Positions 22,701 to 37,700 of a stretch of DNA of 64,000 nt are shown in pieces. The translations under genes and the position numbers were made by a program. Each line of letters begins with the position of its first letter. The first letter of the stretch is position 1. Location of the stretch: assembly GCA_903813345.2 (NCBI GenBank), contig CAIIXF020000001.1, positions 9,149,598-9,213,597 of the forward strand. The letters are read 5' to 3'. Origin of the DNA: Owenia fusiformis (Eukaryota; Annelida; Polychaeta; Sabellida; Oweniidae). The notes under the pieces were generated by a model that was given only the letters and a program-made list of their open reading frames with translations, made no database searches and was not told the DNA's origin.

Positions 22701-25700
22701 ATCCACATTTAGCTACAGTTGGTTTGAAATTCTTTGAAACGATTGAATCCAACTGGCAGCAACTGTGTGATGACATTGAAACAGGTACAATTTGGAAAAA
22801 CTTGGCCATTTCCTCCAATATACGTCAAGAATTAGAAAAACATCTGAATGCAGACAAAACCAGGGCACGTGAGCTTAGGAGAGTTCACAAAAGGAATGAA
22901 AGGTATTGCCACAAGAATATGGAAAGAGCTACCATTTGTTTCAATGGTATCGACAGGATCATTTAAGATACACGCTGAAATTGTTAAAGAGAGATACCTT
23001 ACAGAAATAGTTCCTGTGGTTACTACTATACATGGAGCCTCAGAAGGAATATTTGCTGCTACTATTGAACCAGGAACAAAAGGCAAGCAACTGGCCTTAA
23101 ACTCTGCAATGTTTTATGAGTTCATACCAGTGGATGAAGAAAGCGCTGACCCCATAAGAGTACACCAGGTATGTTGAATTATCTACCTGCTCACACAGCA
23201 GCACGAAATTATGAATAATGAAAATCACAGATATAAAGGCAAAATATCCCAATAATATAAATATGTCAACTCAAGCAACACATGAGCCAATAGGTATTCA
23301 TATGTTTGAAGATTGAGGTAGGCAAGTGCTATGAGATGTTGATCACCAACAGCTTTGGACTGTACAGATACAGGTTTGGAGATGTCATCAAGATTGTAGA
23401 CTACAAGAACAAAGTGCCACTTTATGATTTTCAATACAGGTAATGAATTACAAATCAGTGATTATGCAGGGTTCTCACTAGGCTTTTAGACTCCGGATAT
23501 TCTCTAGAGTCTAATGTCTTAAAACCCTCTTGCTCCAGAGTCTAATAGCTTTTCCAGAGTCTACAGTGTTTTTTCCGGAGTCTAATTTTACATTTTTGTC
23601 ACATTATTTGCGGTAAAACTCTTGAGAAAATACATAAAACTGGATACAAACAAGGAATAAGAAGTCAGAAACCTTTTAGAAATAAATATTAGGATTAAAG
23701 TAGCAAGATAATCTTAAGTATGTTGAAAAGTATACAAATAGGATATCTCTGACCTCACATGGGGGAGAAGTAGTCGCGATACCGCGAAAAAAAGTAGTCA
23801 ACAATACCGCTAAAAATCCAGGGTCTAAAAATTTCCTGGTGAGGACCCTGTTATGGTAGCTAATTATATGGCAGCAGAGGGTTTCTTGTTAACTGGAGAC
23901 TGTGTCACGATAAATGAGAATGCATTTGAGGATGTATAGCCAATCACTTAACAGTGTGGGCTGTATCTCACTTGCTTTGCAATTGCAGACTAAAACATTT
24001 CAATTAATTAGTTTTTAAAGAGTGTGTGAACTGTTAAAGGATTTTTGATGAGGGAGGGTTGAGCCATTCCACCCTAATTCCTATTCTCACCTGGTTGATA
24101 TCCAAAATATGTTTTATTTAAGGACTGGGCAAATGTTGAATCTTCTTTGGGAGAAGACTCCTGAAGGAGCATTTATGGACTCTGTGATCAATACAGTAAA
24201 AGAGATCCAGGGACTGACATTAATAGACTACACAGCCACTGAGAATATTAACATGGCCAAGTTGAGAAGTAAGTGAAATAATACACACTATAAAACTAAT
24301 ATTAACATGATTATGCCTGTCTATGTCTAATTTAAGATGACCAATGAAAATGAAAAAATTTATGTCATTTCATACAAAGCATGAATAATGATTTGGAATT
24401 TGTTTCTTTATAGACAGAGTGACCACTGCACGACACTATATCCTCTTTCTAGAAGTCACGCAGAATGACGACAATGTCATCCTTTCTGATGAACAACTCA
24501 GCAAGGTAAATGGTGCTCATAACAAAAAATAAATGAAAATCCAATCATCATTTTGATGTGGATCTCAGAGTTTTTAACTTTTAGAAAATCCAAATAGATT
24601 TAAGAATGAGTGAAAACACCAACATTCTCTTATTCAAGCTACATCCTATTCATATTTTTATATGTGGTTTATTTGTAGTTTGACCATTCCCTCTGTGTGG
24701 AGTTTCCCTTTTACAAAGTAATGCGAGACGATGGCAAGATTCAAGAAATGGAAGTGCTCCAAGTGAAGGCTCAAACATTTGATAACTTGAAACAGCTAAT
24801 GCTGAGGAATAACAAGAAGGCAACGTTCCATCAGTTTAAGATGCCTCGTGTACAGAGACAAAAGGAATATTTACAATTCCTTCTTAACAATTTATTATGA
24901 AATTCGGCACCATCTAAGCCTTCTATAGGTTTCACTTAACCAGGAGTAATGCAAGTGAAAATACTCCAGTGTATATTCTATATGTCTGACTACACCAGTA
25001 TAACTCATGCTGTCAGTCTGATATTGCCATAATTGACAGCTGGTACATGTTTCGATATATATATGCTTTTCAGTAGGAGTATATTTTCTCTATAATCGAC
25101 ATAAAAACAAACAACTAAAAATGTATAAAATTTCGGCAAAAATGATTTAACATACATCATACATGTACAGTATATATCATTTACAGAAATCTTTAATTAT
25201 AAAACAATTAGTGTTAGTTTAGTTAGAAATATTTAGTTATTACTATCTGTAATAATAATAAGAAGAGATGTCACGGAACAAACAAAAAATCGGTTCAGTT
25301 CGTAACATTTTGCTTCGGAATGGAACAATTTCGGAACGGTTCGGAACAGAGGGACTGCGTATATAAAATTAAAATAAGTTGATCATCTAGGTCTATTTGG
25401 TAGCGAAAAGCTCTTCAAAATTCTTCAATGAGAAGAAGTGAGAAGAATGAACCTCTTTTGGTGCAAAATATTGAAAGAAAAATGCTGTTTTGTGGCGATT
25501 CAAGGGCCAAAAGTTGTGAAAGGGTAAAATTTTCTTGTTCCAGAACCGAACCGAAATTCTCAATTTGTGTTTCATGTTTCGTTCCGAGGGCATACTTCCG
25601 CGGATCGGAACAAAATCAGGTATCCGTGACACCTCTAATAATAAGTGCATCCCATTTAAGATTGACCCTATATCCCACAGGATTCTATTAATAACATAAA

Positions 25701-28700
25701 TTCTTGCTAAACAATATTAGATATCAGGCTTCAAAACTGTCTAATAAAGCATCTATGGAGAGAGACAACACCATCAGCTTGTTTATTACATAAGACAGGA
25801 TGATAAAAGGCGACAGTTTTGTCCAAGGCGTCACAGGAGAACTGAGAAGAATGTGTTTTCTTAGAATTCACATCGAAAGTCCATGTTACATCTTCAAAGT
25901 AATCTTCTTTATCAATGTGATTTCTTCTCTAAAATCACCCCCCTCACAACCTCATATGTGGTGTAAAACATGAACAGAATCTAATGACCATGTCTTTCAG
26001 CCATATCTACTGCAGAACCTCTTTACAAACATTGTCAATGTAACATGTTCAAACAGCTCATGCTTGCCTTGAATCATGAACACTCTTAGCTTTGAATATC
26101 CAAATTAACATTGTTTCTGAATTCCAGAAGTTCTGCATATATCATACATATGAGGTGAAGTGGTGGAGAGTATTATCTGACCAGTAGATTGTGAAGTCAC
26201 CCATTGCAAGAGGACTCCACTTGGATCAAACAGTACAAAAAAGGCTTAGTTAAGAAATCGCTATAAGCTAGAATACAGTACTGTTGAAAATGTTAGAGTA
26301 AGCTCAATGCAGCTAATGATGCTAGATGCTAATAATGATAGTAAAGATGCTAATAATGATAGTGCAAATACTAATAATGATACAAAAGCTAATAATGATA
26401 GTAGAGATGCTAATAAACAGAGTACAGAAACTAATAATGATAAAATAGATGCTAGTAATGATAGTATAGATACTAATGGTGCTACTCATGCTGCTACAGA
26501 AGCTGAGTATATATCTTACCGTTTTCTTTCTAGACTGACCCGTTGCAGCCATATTCTCTTTTATTGCTACCTCCTAATATAGCAAAATGCAAATTAACTT
26601 TAGAATATTGCATCACACAAGAGAAAAACATTAAATTGTTGAAAATAAGATTAATGAAAAAACTTTTAAACTATAACTGTGTCTTAGGCAAAGTGTAAAC
26701 TAGAAGTGAAGTGAACTTTATTCCATAGTTATTGTGATATTCATAGGACGTCATCTCAAAATAAAAATGGTATTTCATAATGAGTAGAAAAAATCATACT
26801 TTAGCTTTCAATTAACCATCGAATACGTCTTTAGAACCATGAGAAAAATTTGATTTGAACCACTTAAACTATGGAGTAAAAAGAACAACCTATGATTTAT
26901 ATATTACTCAGAATATGATTTTCATCCACTCATTTGGATTGATACCTGCAGGAGCCAGCATATCTATACATGGATAAAAATCATATCATGAGTAAATCAT
27001 AGGATATCCCCTAAAGAACTACATATGATATGATTACTGAATTAATAAAACAAATATCAAGCATTCGCATTTTATAATGTATGTATAAGAACTAACAGAC
27101 ACACACTTCGCAAACAAGCCCAACAAACTGTAGTGAATGGGCTTTCACTTCTAAATGCTGACAAACACGAAAAAAAGATCAAAAGAAATCAAAAGCATAT
27201 ATTGTAATTTGTTAAACACAACTAAATGCACCAAAAAAAAATTACAAACTTGCCAAGCAATTCCAACTAATGACCTGAATGGCATTTTCTTTATTTGAAA
27301 AAATATTAATTCAAACATAACAAGCAAGACACTATACTTTGCAGTTTTCAAGATATTTTGTCTTATAACAAATTAGTTATAATATCTCATCAAGCCTAGT
27401 ACTTCTAATGCTAGTTCTAATATCTATTTCATATTAAAATTCCAGATATTTGTTATATGGCAAAATATCTGAAATGACCAATGAAGGCAATTAGAACTCT
27501 TCACATAGACACCTACCTGACGTAATCTATCCAGCGTCAAGATACTCTCTACAGCAGAGACACCTTTGATATATTTCTCTATGTAAGTCTCTCCATCTGT
27601 AGTATCTTCCTCGTCATCATTGGAGGCTGCCATTTGAGCAAGAGACTCGCGATCTTCCAGGTCTTCAGAGGCTTTAGGGATGTTCGACACAACCTCGTAC
27701 ATTACACCTGTAGCTTGTACCATCTCCTGTAAAGTGAAGAAACTTTCTTGAGCTGGAAAATTTCTAAAATATTCAAACAGATTGCCATTTCTGAAAAATG
27801 CTGGGGTGCATATCTGAAACTGGTCCCTGAAATCATTTGAACTTCTATATATTCTCATTTTGCAAAATAAAAGTACTGTATGATGAAGAGTCAAAGGATA
27901 AAAGTAAAAGATTAATACATGAACCTCTCCAAAAGAAACATTTAAACATTTTAAGAAAACATTGCAATCGGTATCTGAACTGGGTTATATGAAAAGATAC
28001 AGTCATGGATTTATGCTGAATGTTATTTAGAAAGTAAACATTAAACACTTAGAAACAATGTTGTCATGTTATCTGTGAGATTTAGTATTTTAAAACAAAA
28101 GAACTATTGTTACACTTCCTATATCATCATACTGCTCAAGCTATTGTGAGCTGCTCATATGTTAAAGTGGTTAATTATATATGATGGCTTAGCTCTATGG
28201 CAGAACTCTATGAAAGAGCTCTAAGGCAGTCATATTCTGGAAGCAAGTGTTTAGTCTAGAGAACTGTGTCTATGACTTTTTTATTTTTATAATTATCCCC
28301 TCCACACCAGACTAAAAAGGGTGGCTGTGAGTGGGGCACTTTATTTGTGACATCATTAGTTAGCATCAGTAGATATTGCATTGGGCAGTGTAACAGCAGT
28401 TTCCCATGATTTTGTCACATCATTCAAAGTTTAGAATAATTAAAGGAAAAACAAAATATCTAAATTGTTTTGATCAAATTAAGCTATTGATGCACACTCA
28501 GGCATAGCATATAAGTCACACACTATTTAGGTGAAAGACTGTATCAGAGAGATATATAAATGTACGACTGAACAGCTGAAGGGAATTGTGAGCTATTGAA
28601 ACCTTTGCCAGAGGAATGAATTTGAAATAAAGGAAAGCAGTGTTGGGTAAAAACAAAGGAGGAATACACCAATCCCAGGGTTCATTTGGGTTGTATTTAC

Positions 28701-31700
28701 TTCACATATGGGATACAATGAGGTCACAAAATGTGTTGAGGATGGGGAGGTTACAGGACAGATCAAATAGCAAAATGCAGCTGAGCTTTAACGAGAAAAT
28801 AATGGATGCACATTGTGTATAAATCACAATATTCTAAATAAATGTAAAAAATTCAAAAAGGTTGCCTACAATATAAAGGTAAAGACACACACAAAACAGT
28901 AACAAAGAGGGGAGATAATACATTTGGGATTAAGCAGGGAATGGGGCTAAACAAGGTACAACAAACAGTGCATACAATGAGATCTAGCAACGCCATTCAA
29001 CACTTAAATTGCAAAACCTAGGCTTACTTATACATGCCTCATTTCCAATAAAACCCCTCAATCATAAATTAACAAGCTACTAAAATTATTTGAAAAACAT
29101 CCACCATGTGTATATAGATGATATCCCTTAACCTAAATCAATGGAGGTTGATTCCCAGGTTATCCAGCAAGTACTGAACCCGCCTGCATGCACCTGTAGG
29201 GCACATGGGAGACAACCCAACTATAACCTTCTTATTTCTAAATGATAACCTTACAATGCCATTGCATTTAAGCACTAGAGTCAGCCACTAGGTGAACCTT
29301 GCAGCGGGTAGGGAAGCATCAATCAAGACAGGCATCCTTGGATACACTCAAAGTAACACCAATTTTCCACACAAATCTTGATGACTACTTGTAATGGTTA
29401 ACAAAGAATATGCATGTTCAATAACAGATTTGCCTGAAGTAAATATCAAGAAGGTATATTGTCTGAAAGACTAATCATGATCTGAGAGGATGTGGAAAAC
29501 CGGTGCAAAAGTGTCCCAACAGATGTCAGCAGCATCAACATGACTTACACTCGCTCCGGCAAAGCTTTTTATTGTATCGATATGCTCTCCACTTAGCCCA
29601 GCCCATTCAACGTTAGATTTGATTCCATCCCATTGCTAGGTGAATAAAATCAAACAAAAGCTTCAGCCATGCAGTTTAACCACCATTGACCAACATCATT
29701 CATTTCTTCAATGTGTGGTGTGTCATGGCTTGTTTAAGCACAATACTGTATTTAGTGTATATCATATGAATACTAACATTACATGTCAGGCCCATATCTG
29801 TGTACAATTTACTGAGACAAAACAACTCATTCCAAAGTATCTCAAAGTTGTTGAGTTGAGATGAACATGAAGCACATAAAGAGTAGGCCAAAAGTTTTCA
29901 GCCGCTGAATGAAATTTTTTTCAAAATTTTAAGTGCGAACATGAATATAAGCTAAAATGGCCACATCAAAGAATTTTAAAAGATCCATGACAAAATGGAA
30001 AACATCTTAAAAATAAATGTCAGGTAAATGTCAGGCGCCTTGATTGCCAGAATGGAAGTATGGGCCTGCATGTATGCTATTACAGAAATAATGAAGTGCA
30101 TCATTAAGAAAACACTTTTGCAAAGAAATTTCTTTGGATCAATTGCTGCGTTCTAATATTTGTTTTCAAACAACATTAGAAAACAACTCTAGTTTGAGAA
30201 TGAAATTCAAGTAAGTAGTAAGTTCAAACCAAACAAGTGTCGCAGCCACAATAAAATTCATGGCTCATTGCTTATATGTATTTGTTATTATTTACTTGAT
30301 TAGAAGATATAAATAAAAGTTATGGTCATTAGTCGGAGGCAAAAATGAATGATGTTAATACTAATACAGCACTTTGTTATTAAATAGAAATACAGTGTTA
30401 ACTTTACAAAGGATGGTACTAGAGCAGGATTTTAACCAACTGCCTCATTATTGGGCCTGGGATGAATCTAGTATTCTAATCCAAGTTTTAAGCATATAAT
30501 ACCAACAATATTCAACTATATCTAACTATGTCATGACTAAGATTACTGTGCTATCCTTTATTACAAGTTGTCTTCTATTGTCTTGTGATATAATATAATA
30601 TATGTGGCAGGTTATATCTGGCATGGTAAATATAAAACACAGGGTCATATCTTACAAAGCATCTTCTTGTTAAGGGAAATAAATACATGTAATTGTATAT
30701 ATGAAGGAAAACAATTAGCACCAACTAGCTGAAGCGTTATACTTGATTAGCAACTCAAAGCAGTTTATCTAAATGGGTTTAAAGTATATTTCAATTAAGA
30801 CAAAAGAGGCAGCAAGAATGATCATGCGTAATGTGAAAGATTATGATAATCTTTGAATTAATGATTTAGAAGCATGATCTGAACTTAGACTTTTAATAGC
30901 TAATATATTTGACTGAAATTCTCGATGGCACTGAAAATCTTCCTCAAATCAAATGATGAACGGAACAAAATGTGGTTAACTAAAAGTAAACAAAAAAACA
31001 TAGATAAGCACTTAGCAATTAGGAACAAAAGATAAACTGAACCAAAAATATGCAGATATACATATCTATTCATGCTATTTCATATAAACCTCTAAATTAT
31101 AACATTGATTCAACTTACAAACTTTGATATCCTCTTTTTGAATTTCTCTGTGAGACTTTGTCGCTTGTAGACATTAATACAGACTCTCTTCCTAAGGACG
31201 AGTTCCATGGAGGCGGGATGGCTCAGCCGCACTACCACCTTGATGATCAGGTAAACACGCTCGTTGCTAGGGGTGACACGGTTGAGATGGATGGAATCGT
31301 GGATAGAGCTATCCCAGGATGCAAGAGCACACACCTGAAATAATAAGCTTGTGAATTAATATTATATTTCAGATAGTTGTTATTATTTTTGAGGCGACCT
31401 GGCAAATAAACAAACCTTGTAAAAATGGATAAGATTAAAGGGAGATTCAGAAAGAATCTTAAAAACTTTGACATGAAATGGGAATAAACAAACTAATTAT
31501 TAACTTGTTTCTTTTAGATTCATGCTTATTCCACTGTCCTTTGCAAACAGAACATTCAAGTAAGTTCAATTTTAATCTCCTTCCATTAAATGGTGATTGG
31601 ATACTCAAATCTGACTAGTTAGAAGAGTCCTCCTCTAAAGGGTTAGCACTACCAGACTATATAGTCTGACCTACCTCTCTTTCATTGTATTTAATGATTG

Positions 31701-34700
31701 GTAGATTGTAGAACTTTGTGCCATGTTCCTTTGGTAGGATAGACATGATTCCTGCAGCCTGACCACCCTCTTTAACACTAGGGGTGCTCATATCATCAGC
31801 TGCAATAACAGTGGAGAGTTGCATAAAATACTGCAATTAATGGCAGCTGCTAGCTGTAGTAGGGTATATGGGAGTAAAAACACAAATAAGAACTCTGATT
31901 ATAAAATTGGTACTTAGAGTAAGTGTCCTGAATTGATTAGAGAGATGTTCTGATATCTTTGTTCATTCTAGGTAAGTTTAAGTTTAAGTGCTTACCTGTC
32001 AGGTCTAAATATATGACAGGAACATGCTCCTCCATACCAGATGGCGGATCCCTGCAAATATAAACATTTCACTTTAGTCTTTAGCCTGCTCTACTCATTA
32101 ACTGTTGGTTAAAGGATTTTGCAATAACTTTCTGAAAGACTATGATTTCATTACACTTGATTAATCTATGCAGCCTTTAAAACAAGTAATGATTTAACAT
32201 GCTAAAAACGTGTGAAAACATGTAAAAAATAATATTTGGTTTAATAGTACTTTTGAAGAATTAATGCATTTAATGGTCAGAAATGAATGAATATCTGTAC
32301 TAACCAGTCAGCAGGGGCACCTGGTATGCCAGAGCCTGGCTGGGGGACTAGTACTGCATTGCGCTCTTCAGTCAAACAAACCCATTGGTCGATCAATGAT
32401 TTTTCTCTCTCAGCATCACTGTCAGTCTTATCTAAACATATTGAAATAAAAGACCAAAATTAAAACTTGAAATGCAGAATAATATGCTTACAGATTTTAC
32501 ATTCTATCATATTGTTTGTGTACTACAATATAAGAGAACTTATGATTTTTAGTTGTAATAAATATTTATAGAAAGTCCTTGATTGGATGGCTGAATCTAC
32601 TAATTTGCGAATGTAATATAAATATAATATTCGGAAACATATAATGCATACCTTCTTTATGCATTATTCTCTGTATCTGCTCATCTAAATAATCCTTGCG
32701 TCTCATCAACATATCTGACCACTTCTCTCTCAGAGCAGTCAAGTCCTCTTCCTGGTAACTGTCCAGCCCCTTCTGGAGCTTGGACCTGGCACATATACAC
32801 CCAACAGATATGGATGTGATTGACTCACAAATTATGGGCAAAGTTCCTGAATCTGCAACTGGCTTTACTTTGGCAAGAATTCTCCTAGATTGACCCTGAA
32901 AAATAGCATAAAACAAATGATAACAGAGTTAAGTTTTACAAAACAAGGCTGATATTATATAATGAAGTCTATGTATCGAGTACAGCATAAGGTAACTGGC
33001 CCTTAGACATTCAAATATAATAGAAGATGAGAAATATATCTAAAGAACATTGAGGTTCTAAAAGGTTAAGCCTTGTAGAATGTTTTGCACTTGCCTAAGG
33101 TTTGTTAGTAAGTCATGTAAACCGATGTGAAAGTGATTCACCAAGTCAAAGGTCATTTCTCAAAATGTTCACAATTCTTGTGTAAAACGTTCAACATTAC
33201 TGGTGTAACCATAAAAATCATAAAAGATCAATAAGAATTCTGAAATGTATCAATGTTCAAGATATACAAGTACATCTCAGAATACTTATTCTAATTTGGA
33301 TTATCTTATGGCCTAGTCACATAGCCCGGCCGATGAGGTTCCGATGAGCCAGCGATGCAATTTTCACCGAACTCGGCCGAACACCGGCCGGACATCCGTG
33401 GCGTTTGTTGCTTAAAACCGCATCGGTGGCAGCTCGGTGAAATTTTAACTTCGGAGTTAAATTTCACCGGGCTCTCACCGAGCTCCCTCATCGCAGCCCC
33501 ATCGTAACCACATCAGAACACACGTCGGCCGGTGCACGGCCGAGTATCGGTCGGTGTCCCGTGCATCTGAGACAACCAGAGGACGAGGTTTTTTTAACGG
33601 ACAACTGCCGAGCTCCGGCTGATGTGGGACAGAGCCTTGGAAAGTATAGTACCTGAAGATGTCCGGACGGAGTCCGTTCACGTCACCGAGCTCTGCTTCC
33701 GATGAGGAGAGCTTGGTGGCACCAAAAAAATCTACCGAGCTCTACCGATGCCGGACATCGGCCGGGCTATGTGACTAGGCCATTAGCTGTAAATACCTGT
33801 CTGATTTGATATATTCCTCCAGTTAGGACCTCAGGTTTCTGTTGTACATCTACAGGAATGTGTTCACCTTGGTCATTCAATTCTTGGACCTCAACCCACA
33901 TTTCAACCTTACGTGTTAATTCATTCCACCTGCAACACAGTGCAACAGTAAAAGTCAATAGTCTTAATGTAGTAAGTTTTTTCCAAGAAACTTTTTCACT
34001 ATTACAATCTACTGTAGATATACTGCCTCAGAGCACATAAAAGTATAATGAGAAGATGTTATGCGGTTAAATATATTTCAGGCAAACCTCTTGACCACTA
34101 TTCAATAACTAGTGAATCCATGCCTAAACTCTGACCTAGATGAAGGAGGGGGTAGAGAAAATGCACAATTACAGTACATACTAACCTGTCAAGCAGTGAC
34201 CTAGATTTGGCCTGAACACTCTCCAGCTCCATGGTGGGGTTCAGAAGTCCAGCACTCTTGTGTCCCCACACCTCAAAGCTCAATGCCCCCTCAGAGGCAT
34301 GCTCTATGAATTCCTCAGTGACCCGCACTTCAAATTCCTAAGGAAGTGAAAACAACTAGTAACAACATTAGGACCAACTGGCATTGGTTTTAGGAAGCTG
34401 TCAATTAAAAAGTGTTCAATTTTTGATCACCAATATAGCAACACAAAATAAATATCTTAACTAAATTAAATATGAAAACTAATTCCAAAACTTACCTTCA
34501 TATGATTAAACATAAAAGACATGCCAGAATTTTTCTTCTTTGGTCCAACATCTGGTCCTATGATAGGTGGCACCACTACAGCTTCAGTGTGCCCCCACAG
34601 TTGATACTGACAGAACACAAAGTGGGACAGGGCAGGGGGCAAACCTCTCGCTTCTTTAATACACACCTGCAACATGAATTGATAAAATATTGAAAGACAA

Positions 34701-37700
34701 TATGTTAACCTTTGGTCACCAAGTTTAAGTCGAAATTGAAACTCCTGTTTTTAACAGGTTGTAAAGATGTCACTAAGCAGCATGAGGGCATTGGAATTTG
34801 GTTCAACAGAACAAAATCACTAACCCAGCACATTAGAGGTGAACTCAACCTACATATTATATATAAAATGTGAACTTAACCTGTATATTAGAGATGAGTT
34901 ATTACCTTCATATAAGATTGGAATTTCACCCGCATATTTGAGATGAACTCATCCTGCATATAAGATTTGAGCTTATCCTGCATATTAGAGGTAAACTGCA
35001 TATTAGATTTAAACTTAACCAATATATCAAAGGTAAACTTACCCTGCATATGAGAGGTGAATGTACCCAACATGATATAGGTGAACTTACCCTGCATATG
35101 AGAGGTGTGCCTACAGTCAGTCTGGTATCCTGCTCCTCAGTTTGTTCATCATAAGAATAGGTACCATCAGAGTATTTCTCAGGTAAAGTTTCTCGAGATA
35201 TCTCAACATGGAGTTTTCCAGCAACCTGTAAACATGTAAACCATTTCAACTGAATATTCTAGAAATCATTGAAAAGTAAGAAGTCATTGAAACATAATAA
35301 TGTATGTAATTTGATGGCGATTGGTATTTAGGAACTGTAAGACGTAACTTTACCCAAGAGTACAATGAAATTAGATTGCAATGTACTGTATGACCTATTG
35401 TGATTTCTGAATAAAAAAAGCAACATACCAACATACTTACACATCACAAACAGAAATACACTATTCAATATAGCAAATCTAATTTGATATGAAACATCTG
35501 ATTATTCTTTGAAAATCATGCAGTTTTTCACCATTCTGAGGATTTTTCAAGTGGCTTTAGTCAAAGTTGTCTAATGTGAACGACCCCCCTGCAAAACCAA
35601 AAGCTGACTAAGGGCCTGAGTTAAACTATCTTACCTCCCCCTGTTGATTTATGATTGGCACATGGTAGTCAAGCTTGACGTCATAGAAGAGACACTCCAG
35701 GAATACATTAGCGACACCAATAAGGTTATGGTTCTCCTGGGACTCGTAGAATGGATCTCCTTTAGTAGGGGGCTTACTGTCATCATCCTGTATACAGCAA
35801 ATAAAAGATGAATTAATATACATTTGAATATCAAAAGGTGTAGACAGTTATTAGTTCATATACTGTGCTAGCCTGCTATTGAGAAGCTTTCCAGCAACTA
35901 TGTAAGCAAAGTTTTTGAGGTTGTTCATCTCCAAATATTGTTAAGAAATTGAGATTTTTGTCATCTTCATGGGGAAACCATTTTGTCATCAATTAAACTA
36001 AGTACTAGTAATTTAGCATAGAGGTGTTTCTATTGGGTAATTTAAATTCATACTCACATACTCCATTAAAATGATGGAAACATTGATATTGGATAAAAGA
36101 GACAACAGTTAATGGCCTATGTTTGGCAGTGCAATATACATGCAATTCAATGTTACTGAGTGAACCATGCAATGTGGAATTTCTACTTGTGAAAAAGAGA
36201 TATCATATTATGAACAAAGCGCAAAGCATTAAAGGTTACAACATTGATTACAGTTGTCAGTGTATTTTTGTCACATATACATACAATGAGTAATAATGGG
36301 CACAAATCACACAAAATGCGAAATAATGAGCATAAATCACGTAATATGAGTAACCATGGGCCTAGATCACAAAAGATGAGTAATAATGCATGGGCTTAAA
36401 TCACAATAATGAGTAATGATGGGAATAAACCCAAAATCGACTTAAGAAATTTATGTATGACTTTGTAAATGAGCATTTTCAATAGCAAGCACCACAACAT
36501 ACAATAATTCTACATGTACTAATCTACAACACAGTTTTACGACAAATATAATTGAATGAAATAACTGAAAGAACTACTTTATGACATAATCAATTCAAAA
36601 ACTACATGTTCATGCCTTCTTCCAATATTTCCACAATTGAACAGGCCATATTATTTCAATACGATTAAACTGTACTTGCATGTGGAAATGTCAGGTTCAA
36701 ATTACAATTATTTCCTGGCAAACCCAGTTTATACTGAAGTTATTATCAAATGGTAATATGATTAAGGCTATCCTTCATCATAGTGATGAGCTATAATTTG
36801 GCCCCTCTAGTGCATTATGTAAATTTCAGCAATATAAGATGGAATAAATGAAAAACTATAATATATAAGGAATTCTTCACAATGCTGTTTAAAACACTAT
36901 TTCATTCTTATTTCTATTTCAGTTTGCTTATACAGGGTTTGCTTTGAATTCTTCTATATGTGTAGTTAAGGAGAGATTTTTGTCAAAATCTAATATTTTA
37001 TTAACTCAACATATAAAAGATTTATGAATGAAATAATAAATAAATAAAATTAAAAAGAAGTTTGGCCAATTCCATCATAAAAAATACCAAAAATATAACA
37101 CAGTGCAAGTCTCAATCCCATGATTCCAGTTAGCCAGTGGCAATTTGAATCATGGGTAGAAACCTCCATTGCTCTATCACACCACATGGATTGTGTTAAT
37201 GATGGTATTGCTCAAGCTTCTTTGATGACAACAAAAGTGCAGACAGACCAAGCGATATATATGATTGTCGTAATCTACCATCATGGGGAGACCCTTGTCT
37301 TTTCTCTCTTCGTACATCTCCCGCATGTATATAATCTTAATCTCAAACTTCTCCATGGACCACACCTGACTGCCTTTGTTTTTACGTTTCACTAATATGG
37401 CTGGCTCACTAACAAATGCTCCTCGCTGAAATGAAAAACAAAGGAGATCAACACACAATCTTGGGGTATTAATATTCAGAAGTCGTCAAAAGTCATATTT
37501 GTTTATTTTTCATTTTTGTGCCCACTGGCTTACTTTATTCACTCATTTAGTACTCATTGTTAGTTAACATATATGAAGTATATTGAGAATAAAACAAATA
37601 CTGTTTTACCAGGTCTTTTGAGCTGTTTAAAACTCTATATAAATTTCCAGTGTCATTTGTTTTCAAGCAGATGTCGTTTATTACCTTCCGATTGGGACTA

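Larger units (their letters stand above)
24901..27516. other. Region between the GH3 end and the next KIF13 exon, no gene seen
   Basis: This is KIF13 intron sequence beyond the GH3 stop codon. It contains the MITE at 25264 and the minisatellite at 26324. An AATAAA near 25743 is one candidate end for the GH3 transcript. No further exon was found. Confidence 0.5.

Noticed and set aside
21923-22966. Treating 22966 as the real end of the GH3 protein
   Set aside because: Conserved GH3 sequence continues at once in the next frame and through four further exons, so the stop is a result of the frameshift.
36926-37060. Possible exon-like pyrimidine-rich stretch upstream of 37120
   Set aside because: It has no open frame with family match, and the KIF13 exons on either side already join in phase.
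37120-37395. Open frame on the + strand over a KIF13 exon
   Set aside because: It is the antisense of exon 37425-37279, which matches the KIF13 family with correct splice phases.
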